DNA of 30,236 nucleotides from contig CAMZIX010000005.1 of the NCBI GenBank assembly GCA_947307375.1, forward strand, positions 1 to 30,236. Reading direction: 5' to 3'. The notes under the pieces are model-generated. The model was not told the DNA's origin, ran no database searches, and was given only the letters and a program-made list of their open reading frames with translations. Below are positions 19,121-26,011 of the stretch, one piece after another (position 1 is the first letter of the stretch; every line of letters begins with the position of its first letter). The translations under genes were made by a program, and so were the position numbers. The stretch is from an uncultured Clostridia bacterium. GTDB lineage: Bacteria; Bacillota_A; Clostridia; Oscillospirales; Oscillospiraceae.

Positions 19121-20665
19121 TTGGACAGACAATACGACATCATCGTCATTGGCGCGGGCAATGGCGGTCTGTCGGCGGCGGCATCCGCGTGCAGCCGCGG
19201 CTTGAAGACTCTGTTGATCGAACAGCACAACCTGCCCGGCGGCTTCGCCACGAGCTTCCGGCGCGGCCGCTTCGAGTTTGAACCCGCGCTGCACGAGCTG
19301 TGCGACGTGGGCGAGCCGGAAGCGCGTGAAGAGGTCGGCGTGCTGATCGATTCCTACGGCGCAAAAGTGAACTGGGTGAAGCTCCCCGAGGCCTACCGCC
19401 TGATCATCACCGGCGAGGGCGAGGAAAAGATCGACGCGGTCATGCCCTTCGGAAAGCAGGCCTACATCGACAAGATGGAGGAATACGTGCCGGGCAGCCG
19501 CGAATCCATGGAAAAATTCTTCTATCTGGCGGACTGCATCATGGCCGCCAACGCCGCCGTTGCGAAGGCCGGCGGCAAGGCCGATCCCAAGGTCATGATG
19601 AGAGAGCATCCCGACTTCCTCAAGTGCGCGAACTATCCCACGGCCGTTGTGCTGCGGAAGCTGAAGATGCCGCTCAAGGCGCAGAAGATCCTGTCGGCAT
19701 ATTGGTGCTACATGGGCGTCAACATGGAGGACCTGGAGTTCGGCTTTTATGCGTCGCTGGTGCACAAGTACATCGTCAACGCCGCCTATATCCCCCGCTA
19801 CCGCTCTCACGAGCTTTCGGTCGCGATGGATAAAACGATCCGCGAGCATGGCGGGACGATCCTGTACAACACGCTTGCCACAAAGATCCTGATGGAGGAC
19901 GGCGCCCCTGTCGGGGTGGAGACCAGCCACGGGACCTTTTACGCCCGCCATATCATCCCGGATATTTCGCCCAATGCGGTGTTCGGCGATATGATGGACG
20001 GCGGCAAGGGCCTGCCGGAGGCTCACATACGCGCCGTCAACGCCCGGAAGATCGGCGGGCGGGGCTACTGCGTCTATGTCGGCCTCAACAAAACAGCCGA
20101 GGAACTGGGCGTTCACGAGTACAGCTACTTCATCAGCGAGCTGTCGGATACCGTGAAGGAACAGGAGCTCGCCGGCACCTTCCGTGAGCACCCGATGCAG
20201 GCGACGATCTGCCTCAACCACGCCATCCCCGACTGCTCGCCGCCGGGCACCTGCATCATGAGCTTCACCACCTTCTTCATGAAGGACATCTGGTCCGGCG
20301 TGACGGAAAAGGAGTACACGGCCAGAAAGCGCGAGGTCGCCGTCCGGCTGATCCGCGATTTCGAGAAGGCCACCGGTACCAGCATCATGCCCTATATCGA
20401 AGAAATCGAAATCGCCTCTCCCGCGACTCTGGCCCGCTATGCTCTGGTTCCGCAGGGCGCGATGTATGCCTATTCATGCGGCGAGGGCGACGGGCTGATG
20501 GCCCGTCTGCAGATGCTGGACGAGGACCAGCGCGTGAAAAACATCCGGTTTGCCAGCGGCTACGGGCCGCGGCTCTACGGCTACAGCTCGACCTATATGG
20601 GCGGCGATATGGCCGTCAAGCTGACGATGCGCGATATGAAGGAGGAGAACGATGAAAAAGTTTAA
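19121..20665 (+). CDS. CrtI/phytoene-desaturase-like FAD-dependent oxidoreductase
   Basis: The protein has 514 aa. The N-terminal FAD dinucleotide-binding motif is VIGAGNGG (glycines 11, 13, 15 and 16), followed by LIEQHNLPGGFATSF and by FEFEPALHEL, the pattern of the phytoene-desaturase/retinol-saturase superfamily. The C-terminal SGYGPRLYGYSSTYMGGDMA is the second FAD-contact region. Family members oxidise, isomerise or reduce C=C bonds of hydrophobic polyenes; no carotenoid synthesis gene is in the window, so the substrate is unknown. The TTG at 19121 is the start because AAGGAGG (19106-19112) lies 8 nt upstream. An ATG at 19114 is too close to that site and is out of frame. The end overlaps the next gene by 14 nt, implying coupled translation with the reductase. 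Confidence 0.88.
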   Translation: MDRQYDIIVIGAGNGGLSAAASACSRGLKTLLIEQHNLPGGFATSFRRGRFEFEPALHELCDVGEPEAREEVGVLIDSYGAKVNWVKLPEAYRLIITGEGEEKIDAVMPFGKQAYIDKMEEYVPGSRESMEKFFYLADCIMAANAAVAKAGGKADPKVMMREHPDFLKCANYPTAVVLRKLKMPLKAQKILSAYWCYMGVNMEDLEFGFYASLVHKYIVNAAYIPRYRSHELSVAMDKTIREHGGTILYNTLATKILMEDGAPVGVETSHGTFYARHIIPDISPNAVFGDMMDGGKGLPEAHIRAVNARKIGGRGYCVYVGLNKTAEELGVHEYSYFISELSDTVKEQELAGTFREHPMQATICLNHAIPDCSPPGTCIMSFTTFFMKDIWSGVTEKEYTARKREVAVRLIRDFEKATGTSIMPYIEEIEIASPATLARYALVPQGAMYAYSCGEGDGLMARLQMLDEDQRVKNIRFASGYGPRLYGYSSTYMGGDMAVKLTMRDMKEENDEKV

Positions 20666-21836
20666 CTTTCATGTGAAGCCGATCGGCCTCCTCGATATGC
20701 TGCACTTCAAGAAGATGGTGCCCAGACGGCGCGCGATCCTGCAGAGCGGCTCTCTCGAGCCCATCACGGCCGTTTACGGTGTGAACCGCCTGGCGCAGTC
20801 CCTGCACCCGAAGCGGCAGAAAGCGGTCGTCAGCGAGATCATTCCCCGCAAGGATGCGAACACCTATGTGCTCAAGGCGGAGAAACTGGCCTATTTCCGG
20901 GCAGGACAATATGTGTCCGTCAAACTGCAGATCGGCGATTCTGTTACGGCCAGGCCCTATACGCTGGCCGCCTCCCCGGCGCTGGCGCTGGACGGGCAGT
21001 ACCAGATCACCGTGAAAAAAGCGCAGGATGGCTTTGTGTCCGACTACATCCTCCGGAACTGGGAAGTCGGGACCGAGGTCACGCTTTCCGGACCGGAGGG
21101 ACCCTTCAGCTATGAGCCCATCCGCGACGAGAAGGAGATCGTCGGCCTAGCGGGCGGCAGCGGCATTACGCCCTTCATGGCTATGGCGGGCGCGATCCTG
21201 GACGGAACGGAGGACTTCCGCTTGACGCTCCTGTACGGCAGCCGGACAAAGGAAGACATCCTGTATGCGGAGGAGCTTGAGAAGATCTGCGCCGCAACGG
21301 ACAAGGTCAAGGTCGTCCATGTGCTGAGCGAGGAGCGGGTCGAGGGCTATGAACACGGCTTCATCGGCGCGGAGCTGATCCGGAAATATGCGCCCGAGAC
21401 CTATACGCTCTATATCTGCGGCCCGCGGGCTATGCATGATTTCCTCGCCGGCGAGCTGCCAAAGCTCGGCCTGGATCAGAAGCATATCCGCCGGGAATTC
21501 GTACCCGCACCCAATTCGCCGGCGTACTTTTCCGATTACCCGGGCGATCCGTCGAAAGTCTATACGCTCACGCTGCATCTGCTCGGCGAAGAAAAGCGGC
21601 TCCCCCTGCGTGCCGACGAACCGATCCTGACCGCCATCGAGCGCGCCGGGATCGCCGCGCCGTCCCGCTGCCGGAGCGGCGAATGCGGCTGGTGCCGCTC
21701 CCGACTGATCGGCGGCGAGGTCTACATCCCCGTGTCGATGGACGGCCGCCGGCTTGCCGACGACGAGGCGGGATATATCCATCCCTGCAGCAGCTGGGCG
21801 CTCTCCGACCTGGAACTGGAGATTTTCCCGGAGTAA
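20652..21836 (+). CDS. FAD/NAD(P)H reductase with C-terminal [2Fe-2S] ferredoxin domain
   Basis: The protein has 394 aa and resembles Hcr or oxygenase-reductase electron-transfer proteins. A roughly 55-residue N-terminal extension without recognised domain precedes a ferredoxin-NADP-reductase-type FAD domain with RPYT (101-104). The NAD(P) domain has GLAGGSGITP (165-174) and YICGPRAMHDF. The C-terminal plant-type ferredoxin has Cys340-x4-Cys345-x2-Cys348 and Cys379, a complete [2Fe-2S] ligand set. It would pass electrons from NAD(P)H through FAD to the iron-sulfur cluster and on to a partner. The 14-nt overlap with the upstream FAD oxidoreductase makes that enzyme the obvious partner. No oxygenase is present, in line with an anaerobe. 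Confidence 0.9.
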   Translation: MKKFNFHVKPIGLLDMLHFKKMVPRRRAILQSGSLEPITAVYGVNRLAQSLHPKRQKAVVSEIIPRKDANTYVLKAEKLAYFRAGQYVSVKLQIGDSVTARPYTLAASPALALDGQYQITVKKAQDGFVSDYILRNWEVGTEVTLSGPEGPFSYEPIRDEKEIVGLAGGSGITPFMAMAGAILDGTEDFRLTLLYGSRTKEDILYAEELEKICAATDKVKVVHVLSEERVEGYEHGFIGAELIRKYAPETYTLYICGPRAMHDFLAGELPKLGLDQKHIRREFVPAPNSPAYFSDYPGDPSKVYTLTLHLLGEEKRLPLRADEPILTAIERAGIAAPSRCRSGECGWCRSRLIGGEVYIPVSMDGRRLADDEAGYIHPCSSWALSDLELEIFPE

Positions 21837-21850
21837 AGGAGGATGAAAGA

Positions 21851-22159
21851 ATGACGACAGAAATCCTCGGCTATCTCGCGGTAGGCATCATTCTGCTTGT
21901 TTTCGGCCTGCTGACATGGAAAAAGAAGACGACGGCCTTCATTCACAGCTATCATTACAGGAAAGTAAGAGAAGAAGATATCCCCGAGTACACGAAGTGG
22001 ATGGGGATCGGGCAGATCCTCGTCGGTACCGGCTTCTGCCTGACGGCCCTGCTCAGATATCTGGAAAAGAGAAGCGCTTCCTGGGCGGTTTTCATCTCCG
22101 GGCTTGTCATCGGGCTGGCTTTTATCCTGAAAGCCCAGGCGATCAACAAAAAGTCGTGA
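21851..22159 (+). CDS. small membrane protein, DUF3784-like
   Basis: The protein has 102 aa. It has three hydrophobic segments (about 5-22, 50-65 and 75-93). Between the first two lies a basic, aromatic loop (FIHSYHYRKVREEDIPEY) of the kind seen in DUF3784 proteins of Bacillota. The ATG follows AAAGGAGG and starts 14 nt after the reductase stop, so it belongs to the redox operon as its last gene. The function is unknown. It might anchor the two soluble redox proteins at the membrane, but that is speculation from context. Confidence 0.7.
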   Translation: MTTEILGYLAVGIILLVFGLLTWKKKTTAFIHSYHYRKVREEDIPEYTKWMGIGQILVGTGFCLTALLRYLEKRSASWAVFISGLVIGLAFILKAQAINKKS

Positions 22160-22186
22160 TTTTCAGCGTTTTTTGAAGCTTTTCCC

Positions 22187-22215
22187 TTTACTCTCCGCGA
22201 AAGCTCTGCTATAAT
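22187..22215 (+). promoter_or_regulatory. promoter for the HU gene
   Basis: TTTACT (22187-22192), 17 bp, TATAAT (22210-22215) with an extended TGC just before the -10. Confidence 0.8.
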
Positions 22216-22268
22216 CAAAGCACAAAGAAACAGCATCCCCAAAAACGACAGAAAAGGAGACAGAAAAA

Positions 22269-22541
22269 ATGAACAAAACCGAACTGATCAAGAAAGTTGC
22301 CGCCGAGAATGAGCTCAGCCAGAAAGCGGCTGCTGCTGTCGTTGACAGCGTGCTCAACGCCGTCAAGGAGTCCCTTGCCGCCCGTGAGCCCGTCAGCCTC
22401 TTCGGCTTTGGCACCTTCACCTGCAGACATCGCGACGCCCGCAAGGGCCGCAACCCCGCGACCGGCAAGACCATCAAGATCGCCGCGAGCAACACGCCCG
22501 TGTTCAAGCCCGCGAAGGCCTTCAAGGACAAGGTGAACTGA
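22269..22541 (+). CDS. hup: HU-family DNA-binding protein
   Basis: The protein has 90 aa, the standard length. It is a histone-like nucleoid protein that binds and bends DNA as a dimer. Visible hallmarks are MNKTELIKKVA at the start, the LFGFGTF turn, RKGRNPATGKTIKI forming the DNA-binding beta arm with its conserved Asn-Pro, and the terminal PVFKPAKAFKDKVN. It is monocistronic with a strong extended -10 promoter and its own terminator. The purine-rich leader (GAAAAGGAGACAGAAAAA) gives a good ribosome binding site, as expected for an abundant protein. Confidence 0.97.
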   Translation: MNKTELIKKVAAENELSQKAAAAVVDSVLNAVKESLAAREPVSLFGFGTFTCRHRDARKGRNPATGKTIKIAASNTPVFKPAKAFKDKVN

Positions 22542-22574
22542 GAATCACCGGAACAAACCGGGTCAAACGATTTC

Positions 22575-22611
22575 AAGAGGATGCAGCGGATCTCCGCCGC
22601 ATCCTCTTTCC
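22575..22611 (+). terminator. intrinsic terminator after the HU gene
   Basis: A 15-bp stem with one mismatch (22575-22589 with 22594-22608) has loop ATCT and a T-rich tail. Confidence 0.85.
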
Positions 22612-22696
22612 TTCTCCCGGGCGAGCCGGAAAAGGCGACTGCGGCGCGGGAGACTATGTCGGCCGGGCGCCGCTTGAGCGCGTTCCGGAACAGAAG

Positions 22697-22742
22697 ACAA
22701 AAAAGAGCAGACCCTCTGCTGCTGTATGCAGCAGAGGGTCTG
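22697..22742 (-). terminator. terminator of the leftward sugar-transport operon
   Basis: A perfect 15-bp stem (22708-22722 with 22728-22742) has a 5-nt loop. On the minus strand it is followed by CTCTTTTTT. An outer 6-bp pairing (22694-22699 with 22743-22748) could extend it. It lies 18 nt past the last permease gene. Confidence 0.88.
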
Positions 22743-22759
22743 TTGTCTTTTTCGGGCGT

Positions 22760-23593
22760 TCAGCCCTTGATCGCGCCGGCCACAAAGCTGTCCTGGATCT
22801 TCTTGGAGAGGAAGATGTAGAGGAACAGCGTCGGGAAAGTGGCCAGCACCAGCGCGGCGCCGATCGGGCCCCATTCGGTCGTGTACTGGCCGGAGAGGGC
22901 CTGCACGCCGACGGGCAGGGTTCGCAGCGCGGACTTGCTGATGAAGATGTTGGCGAACATCAGCTCGTTCCAGCACTGGAGGAAGGTGTAAATGCCGACC
23001 GTGGCGACGGCGGGCTTCATCAGCGGCACGATGATCCGCAGGAAAATGCCCCAGACGCTGCAGCCGTCGATGCAGGCGGATTCGTCCAGCTCCCGCGGGA
23101 TCTCATTCATGAAGCCGGTGCAGACCAGGATCGCCATGGCCAGCGAGAAGGCGGAGTAGGGGATGATCAGCGCCCAGTAGGTGTTGAGCAGATGCAGCCG
23201 GGAGAGCGTCACGTACACGGGGACGATCGAGGCGTGGATCGGGATCGTGAGGCCCAGCATGAAGAACTTGTTGAGCGTTTTGCGCTGCTTCCAGATCAGC
23301 CTCGTCAGAGCGAAGGTCGCCAGCAGCGCAACAGCCAGTGTGATGAGGATCGTGGCGGTGGCCACGATGGCGCTGTTGAGGAAGTAGCGGCCCATGTTGC
23401 CGGTGTTCAGCGCGCTGCTGTAGTTCGACCACAGCCAGTGCTTCGGCAGGCCGACGACGTTTTCTCCGAAGATCTCCGCGTTGTTCTTCAGCGAGAAGGT
23501 GAACATCCAATAGACCGGGAAGAGGTTGATGAGCAGCCAGAAGACGAGGCCGATGTAAATGGCGATCCGTGCGCCCTTGCTGTTGTTTTTCAT
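22760..23593 (-). CDS. carbohydrate ABC transporter permease, CUT1 family (MalG type)
   Basis: The protein has 277 aa with six predicted membrane helices. The EAA loop that contacts the ATPase is present (ELDESACIDGCSVWGIFLR followed by IIVPLMKP), and the C-terminus VAGAIKG is typical of MalG-type subunits. It starts 4 nt after the first permease stop with GAGGAGG inside that gene, so the two are tightly coupled. With the other permease and the lipoprotein it forms an importer for an oligosaccharide. The ATPase subunit is not encoded here and is probably a shared MsmK-like protein elsewhere. Confidence 0.94.
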   Translation of the reverse strand: MKNNSKGARIAIYIGLVFWLLINLFPVYWMFTFSLKNNAEIFGENVVGLPKHWLWSNYSSALNTGNMGRYFLNSAIVATATILITLAVALLATFALTRLIWKQRKTLNKFFMLGLTIPIHASIVPVYVTLSRLHLLNTYWALIIPYSAFSLAMAILVCTGFMNEIPRELDESACIDGCSVWGIFLRIIVPLMKPAVATVGIYTFLQCWNELMFANIFISKSALRTLPVGVQALSGQYTTEWGPIGAALVLATFPTLFLYIFLSKKIQDSFVAGAIKG

Positions 23594-23597
23594 CGTC

Positions 23598-24479
23598 TCA
23601 ATCCTCCTCTTTGAAGATCGCGCTGATCAGCAGCGCAAAGCCGAAGCAGAGCACGATCAGCATCACGGCGATCGTACTGCCCATGCCGAAGCGGTTGCGC
23701 AGGAACAGCATGCTGATCATCAGAGTGCTCGGCACCTCCGTCGAATGCAGCGGGCCGCCGTTCGTCAGGACGTAGATCAGGTCGAAGGACTTCAGGGAGC
23801 CGGTGACCGCGAAAATCACGCTGATGCGGATGATGGGCTTGATATAGGGCAGGACGATGTAGCGGTTGACCTGCCCGTCGGTCGCGCCATCGAGCATCGC
23901 AGCCTCGCGCAGCTCCTGCGGGACGCTTTTTACGCCCGCGTAGAGCAGCAGCATATGATAGCCGACGTACTGCCACAGCGTCGGTACGAAGACGGCGCCC
24001 AGCGCGGTCTTTTTGTCGCCGAGCCAGATTTTTGCCCAGTTGTCCAGGCCGACGGCTCGCAGGAATACGTTCAAAATGCCGTAATCCGGATTGTAGATCT
24101 TCAGCCAGAGTTGGCCGATGACGACCGTGGAGATCAGGACCGGCATGAAATATACCGAGAGAAAGACGCGCTCGCCTTTGATCTTCTTGCCCAGCGTGAG
24201 CGCAAGCGCCAGGGCAAGGGGGAGCTGCAGGAACACGGAAAGCGCGGCCAGCAGCAGGGAGTTGCGGAGCGCTTTCAGAAACCCGATGGAGTTGCTGGTG
24301 AAAAGCTCCTTATAGTTGGCCAGGCCGATGTATTTCATATCGGCGCCGACGCCTTTCCAGTTGAAAAGGCTGTAATATAGCGAAGACCCGATCGGAGCGA
24401 TCAGCACGCCGCAGAAAAGGATCAGCGCAGGCAGCAGAAACAGAATGATATGAAGCTTGTTGCTGTATAGTTTCTTCAT
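23598..24479 (-). CDS. carbohydrate ABC transporter permease, CUT1 family (MalF/UgpA type)
   Basis: The protein has 293 aa with six membrane helices. The first is near the N-terminus (IILFLLPALILFCGVLIAPI), and the usual periplasmic-side FNWKG follows. The EAA motif reads ELREAAMLDGATDGQVNRYI, followed by VLPYIKPI. LTNGGPLHSTEVPSTLM is the block typical of MalF/UgpA-type permeases. It lies between the binding-protein gene (103 nt upstream, with a hairpin in the gap) and the second permease (4 nt downstream). Confidence 0.94.
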   Translation of the reverse strand: MKKLYSNKLHIILFLLPALILFCGVLIAPIGSSLYYSLFNWKGVGADMKYIGLANYKELFTSNSIGFLKALRNSLLLAALSVFLQLPLALALALTLGKKIKGERVFLSVYFMPVLISTVVIGQLWLKIYNPDYGILNVFLRAVGLDNWAKIWLGDKKTALGAVFVPTLWQYVGYHMLLLYAGVKSVPQELREAAMLDGATDGQVNRYIVLPYIKPIIRISVIFAVTGSLKSFDLIYVLTNGGPLHSTEVPSTLMISMLFLRNRFGMGSTIAVMLIVLCFGFALLISAIFKEED

Positions 24480-24501
24480 ATGTCACGCCCTTCTTTTGGG
24501 G

Positions 24502-24547
24502 GAGGCGGCTCCCACAGATCCCTGGACGATCAGTGAGGAGCCGCCTC
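24502..24547 (-). promoter_or_regulatory. intercistronic hairpin between binding-protein and permease genes
   Basis: A perfect 11-bp GC-rich stem (24502-24512 with 24537-24547) has a 24-nt loop. On the minus strand it is followed by CCCCAAAAG rather than a U-run, so it is not a classical terminator. In such operons a hairpin here commonly protects the binding-protein mRNA and raises its level over the permeases. Confidence 0.6.
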
Positions 24548-24582
24548 GGTTCAATACATAGGTAGTTGCGGAAGAGGGTTTA

Positions 24583-25863
24583 TCAGCCGATGTCGTTGGT
24601 CAGGCCTGCAACGAACTCTTCACCGGTAACAGCGCAGCCATAAACCTGATCGATGTAATCGAGGTAGATGCCCTTGCGCTCGGCATTCATCGCGGTATCG
24701 CCAAAGAGGACCATGCCGTCGGCGGCAGCGACGATGGCAGCAACGTCGGAGACCAGGGGCTTCACAGCGCTGGTGTCATAGTCAGGCGTCCAGGCGGGCA
24801 GACCGGAACCGGCCAGATAAGCATAGTGGCAGATGCTGCGGCCCAGCTCGAAAGCAGCGGCGGGGGCGGCAGGATTGGCCTTGGCAGAGACAGCCAGAGA
24901 GTCGGACGGGCCGCCGATGACCTGGCCGTAGGTGGCCTTCTCGGTATCGAGCACGGGGAAGAGCGCGACCTGGAAGTTGCCCTCAGCGTCGTTGACTTCG
25001 CCGCAGTTCCAGGAGCCGTTCTGATAGAAAGCGGTCTTGCCGGCGATGAAGTTGGCCTTGACCTCGTCGTTGCCGAGAGCGGCGCCGTTGGGATCAAAGT
25101 AACCCTTGTTGATCATTTCCTGGAAGTTGTTGACAGCGGTGGCGATGGCGGGGTCGTTCCAGGATTCCTCACCGGTGAAGATCTTGTTCAGCTTCTCGTA
25201 GCCGATGGTCTTCTCGATCATGGGCTCGACGTACTCGGTCACGCACCAGCCTTCCTTGCCGGCGCAGCCGAAGGGAACGATGCCCTTCTCAAGCAGCGCG
25301 TCGCAGCAGGCGATCAGATCGTCATAGGTCTCGGGGACCTTGTCCCAGCCGGCCTCGGCCAGCAGATCCATGTTGGCGAAGAGGGTGACGATGTTGTAGG
25401 TCAGAGGAACCGCATAGTGGCCGCCGTTGTAAGTGGAGTTGGAGAGCATCACTTCGGGCAGCTGATCGGCGAAGGGCTTGTAGGCCTCGTCGAGGCAGTA
25501 GACGTTGCCGGCCTCAACAAAGTCGCCCAGGAAAGCGCCGGACCAGGTGAAGAAGATGTCGGGCAGCGTGTCAGGATCGCTCATGGCAGCCTTGATCTTG
25601 GTCTTGTAGGACTGGTTCTCAAAGGCTTCCCATTCGATCTTGATGTCGGGATGCTGTTCTTCGAATTCCTTGATCGCCTGTTCGTAAGCGGGACGGTTGG
25701 CGTCGCTCTCGGTGGCGATGCACCACATGGTCAGTACAGTCTGTTCGCCGGTTGCTTCTTCGGTGTTCTCGTCCGCAGGAGCCTCCTCTTCAGGAGCGGC
25801 GCCGCAGGCGGCCAGAGCGAAGATCAGGCAAAGTGCGAGGGCAATGATGAAAAACTTTTTCAT
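24583..25863 (-). CDS. sugar ABC transporter solute-binding lipoprotein (family 1)
   Basis: The protein has 426 aa. The lipoprotein signal MKKFFIIALALCLIFALAAC puts the lipidated Cys at residue 20. An acidic Glu/Ala-rich linker (21-42) follows, then the solute-binding fold starting with TVLTMWCIATESDANRPAYE and including FFTWSGAFLGDFVEAG and YAVPLTYNIV. Aromatic residues in likely ligand loops suit a sugar. It would capture an oligosaccharide outside the cell for the two permeases. AAGGAGG lies 8 nt before the ATG in a long purine-rich leader. The codon choice looks strongly biased (GCC, GAG, AAC, GGC), in keeping with high expression. No clear separate promoter is visible in the 148 nt before it. 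Confidence 0.94.
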   Translation of the reverse strand: MKKFFIIALALCLIFALAACGAAPEEEAPADENTEEATGEQTVLTMWCIATESDANRPAYEQAIKEFEEQHPDIKIEWEAFENQSYKTKIKAAMSDPDTLPDIFFTWSGAFLGDFVEAGNVYCLDEAYKPFADQLPEVMLSNSTYNGGHYAVPLTYNIVTLFANMDLLAEAGWDKVPETYDDLIACCDALLEKGIVPFGCAGKEGWCVTEYVEPMIEKTIGYEKLNKIFTGEESWNDPAIATAVNNFQEMINKGYFDPNGAALGNDEVKANFIAGKTAFYQNGSWNCGEVNDAEGNFQVALFPVLDTEKATYGQVIGGPSDSLAVSAKANPAAPAAAFELGRSICHYAYLAGSGLPAWTPDYDTSAVKPLVSDVAAIVAAADGMVLFGDTAMNAERKGIYLDYIDQVYGCAVTGEEFVAGLTNDIG

Positions 25864-26011
25864 GGGTTTCCTCCTTCTTTCTTTTCTTCTTTTTCTGATT
25901 CTTGTTCTTGGTTCAACTATAAAGATTTGGTTGCCGGCAGGCTTCGCCTTTTGTCCAGGCAGGGCGCCGCATGTCGGCCCAAAGTCTTCCGAAGTGATGT
26001 GTTTGCGTTTC

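Noticed and set aside
19114..19281. ATG-started frame overlapping the FAD oxidoreductase start
   Set aside because: It sits too close to the ribosome binding site and gives an Arg-rich frame typical of GC-rich shadows.
25864..26011. Separate promoter for the solute-binding protein gene
   Set aside because: TATAGT exists on the minus strand near 25917-25922, but there is no acceptable -35 box, so the operon promoter upstream of the LacI gene is preferred.
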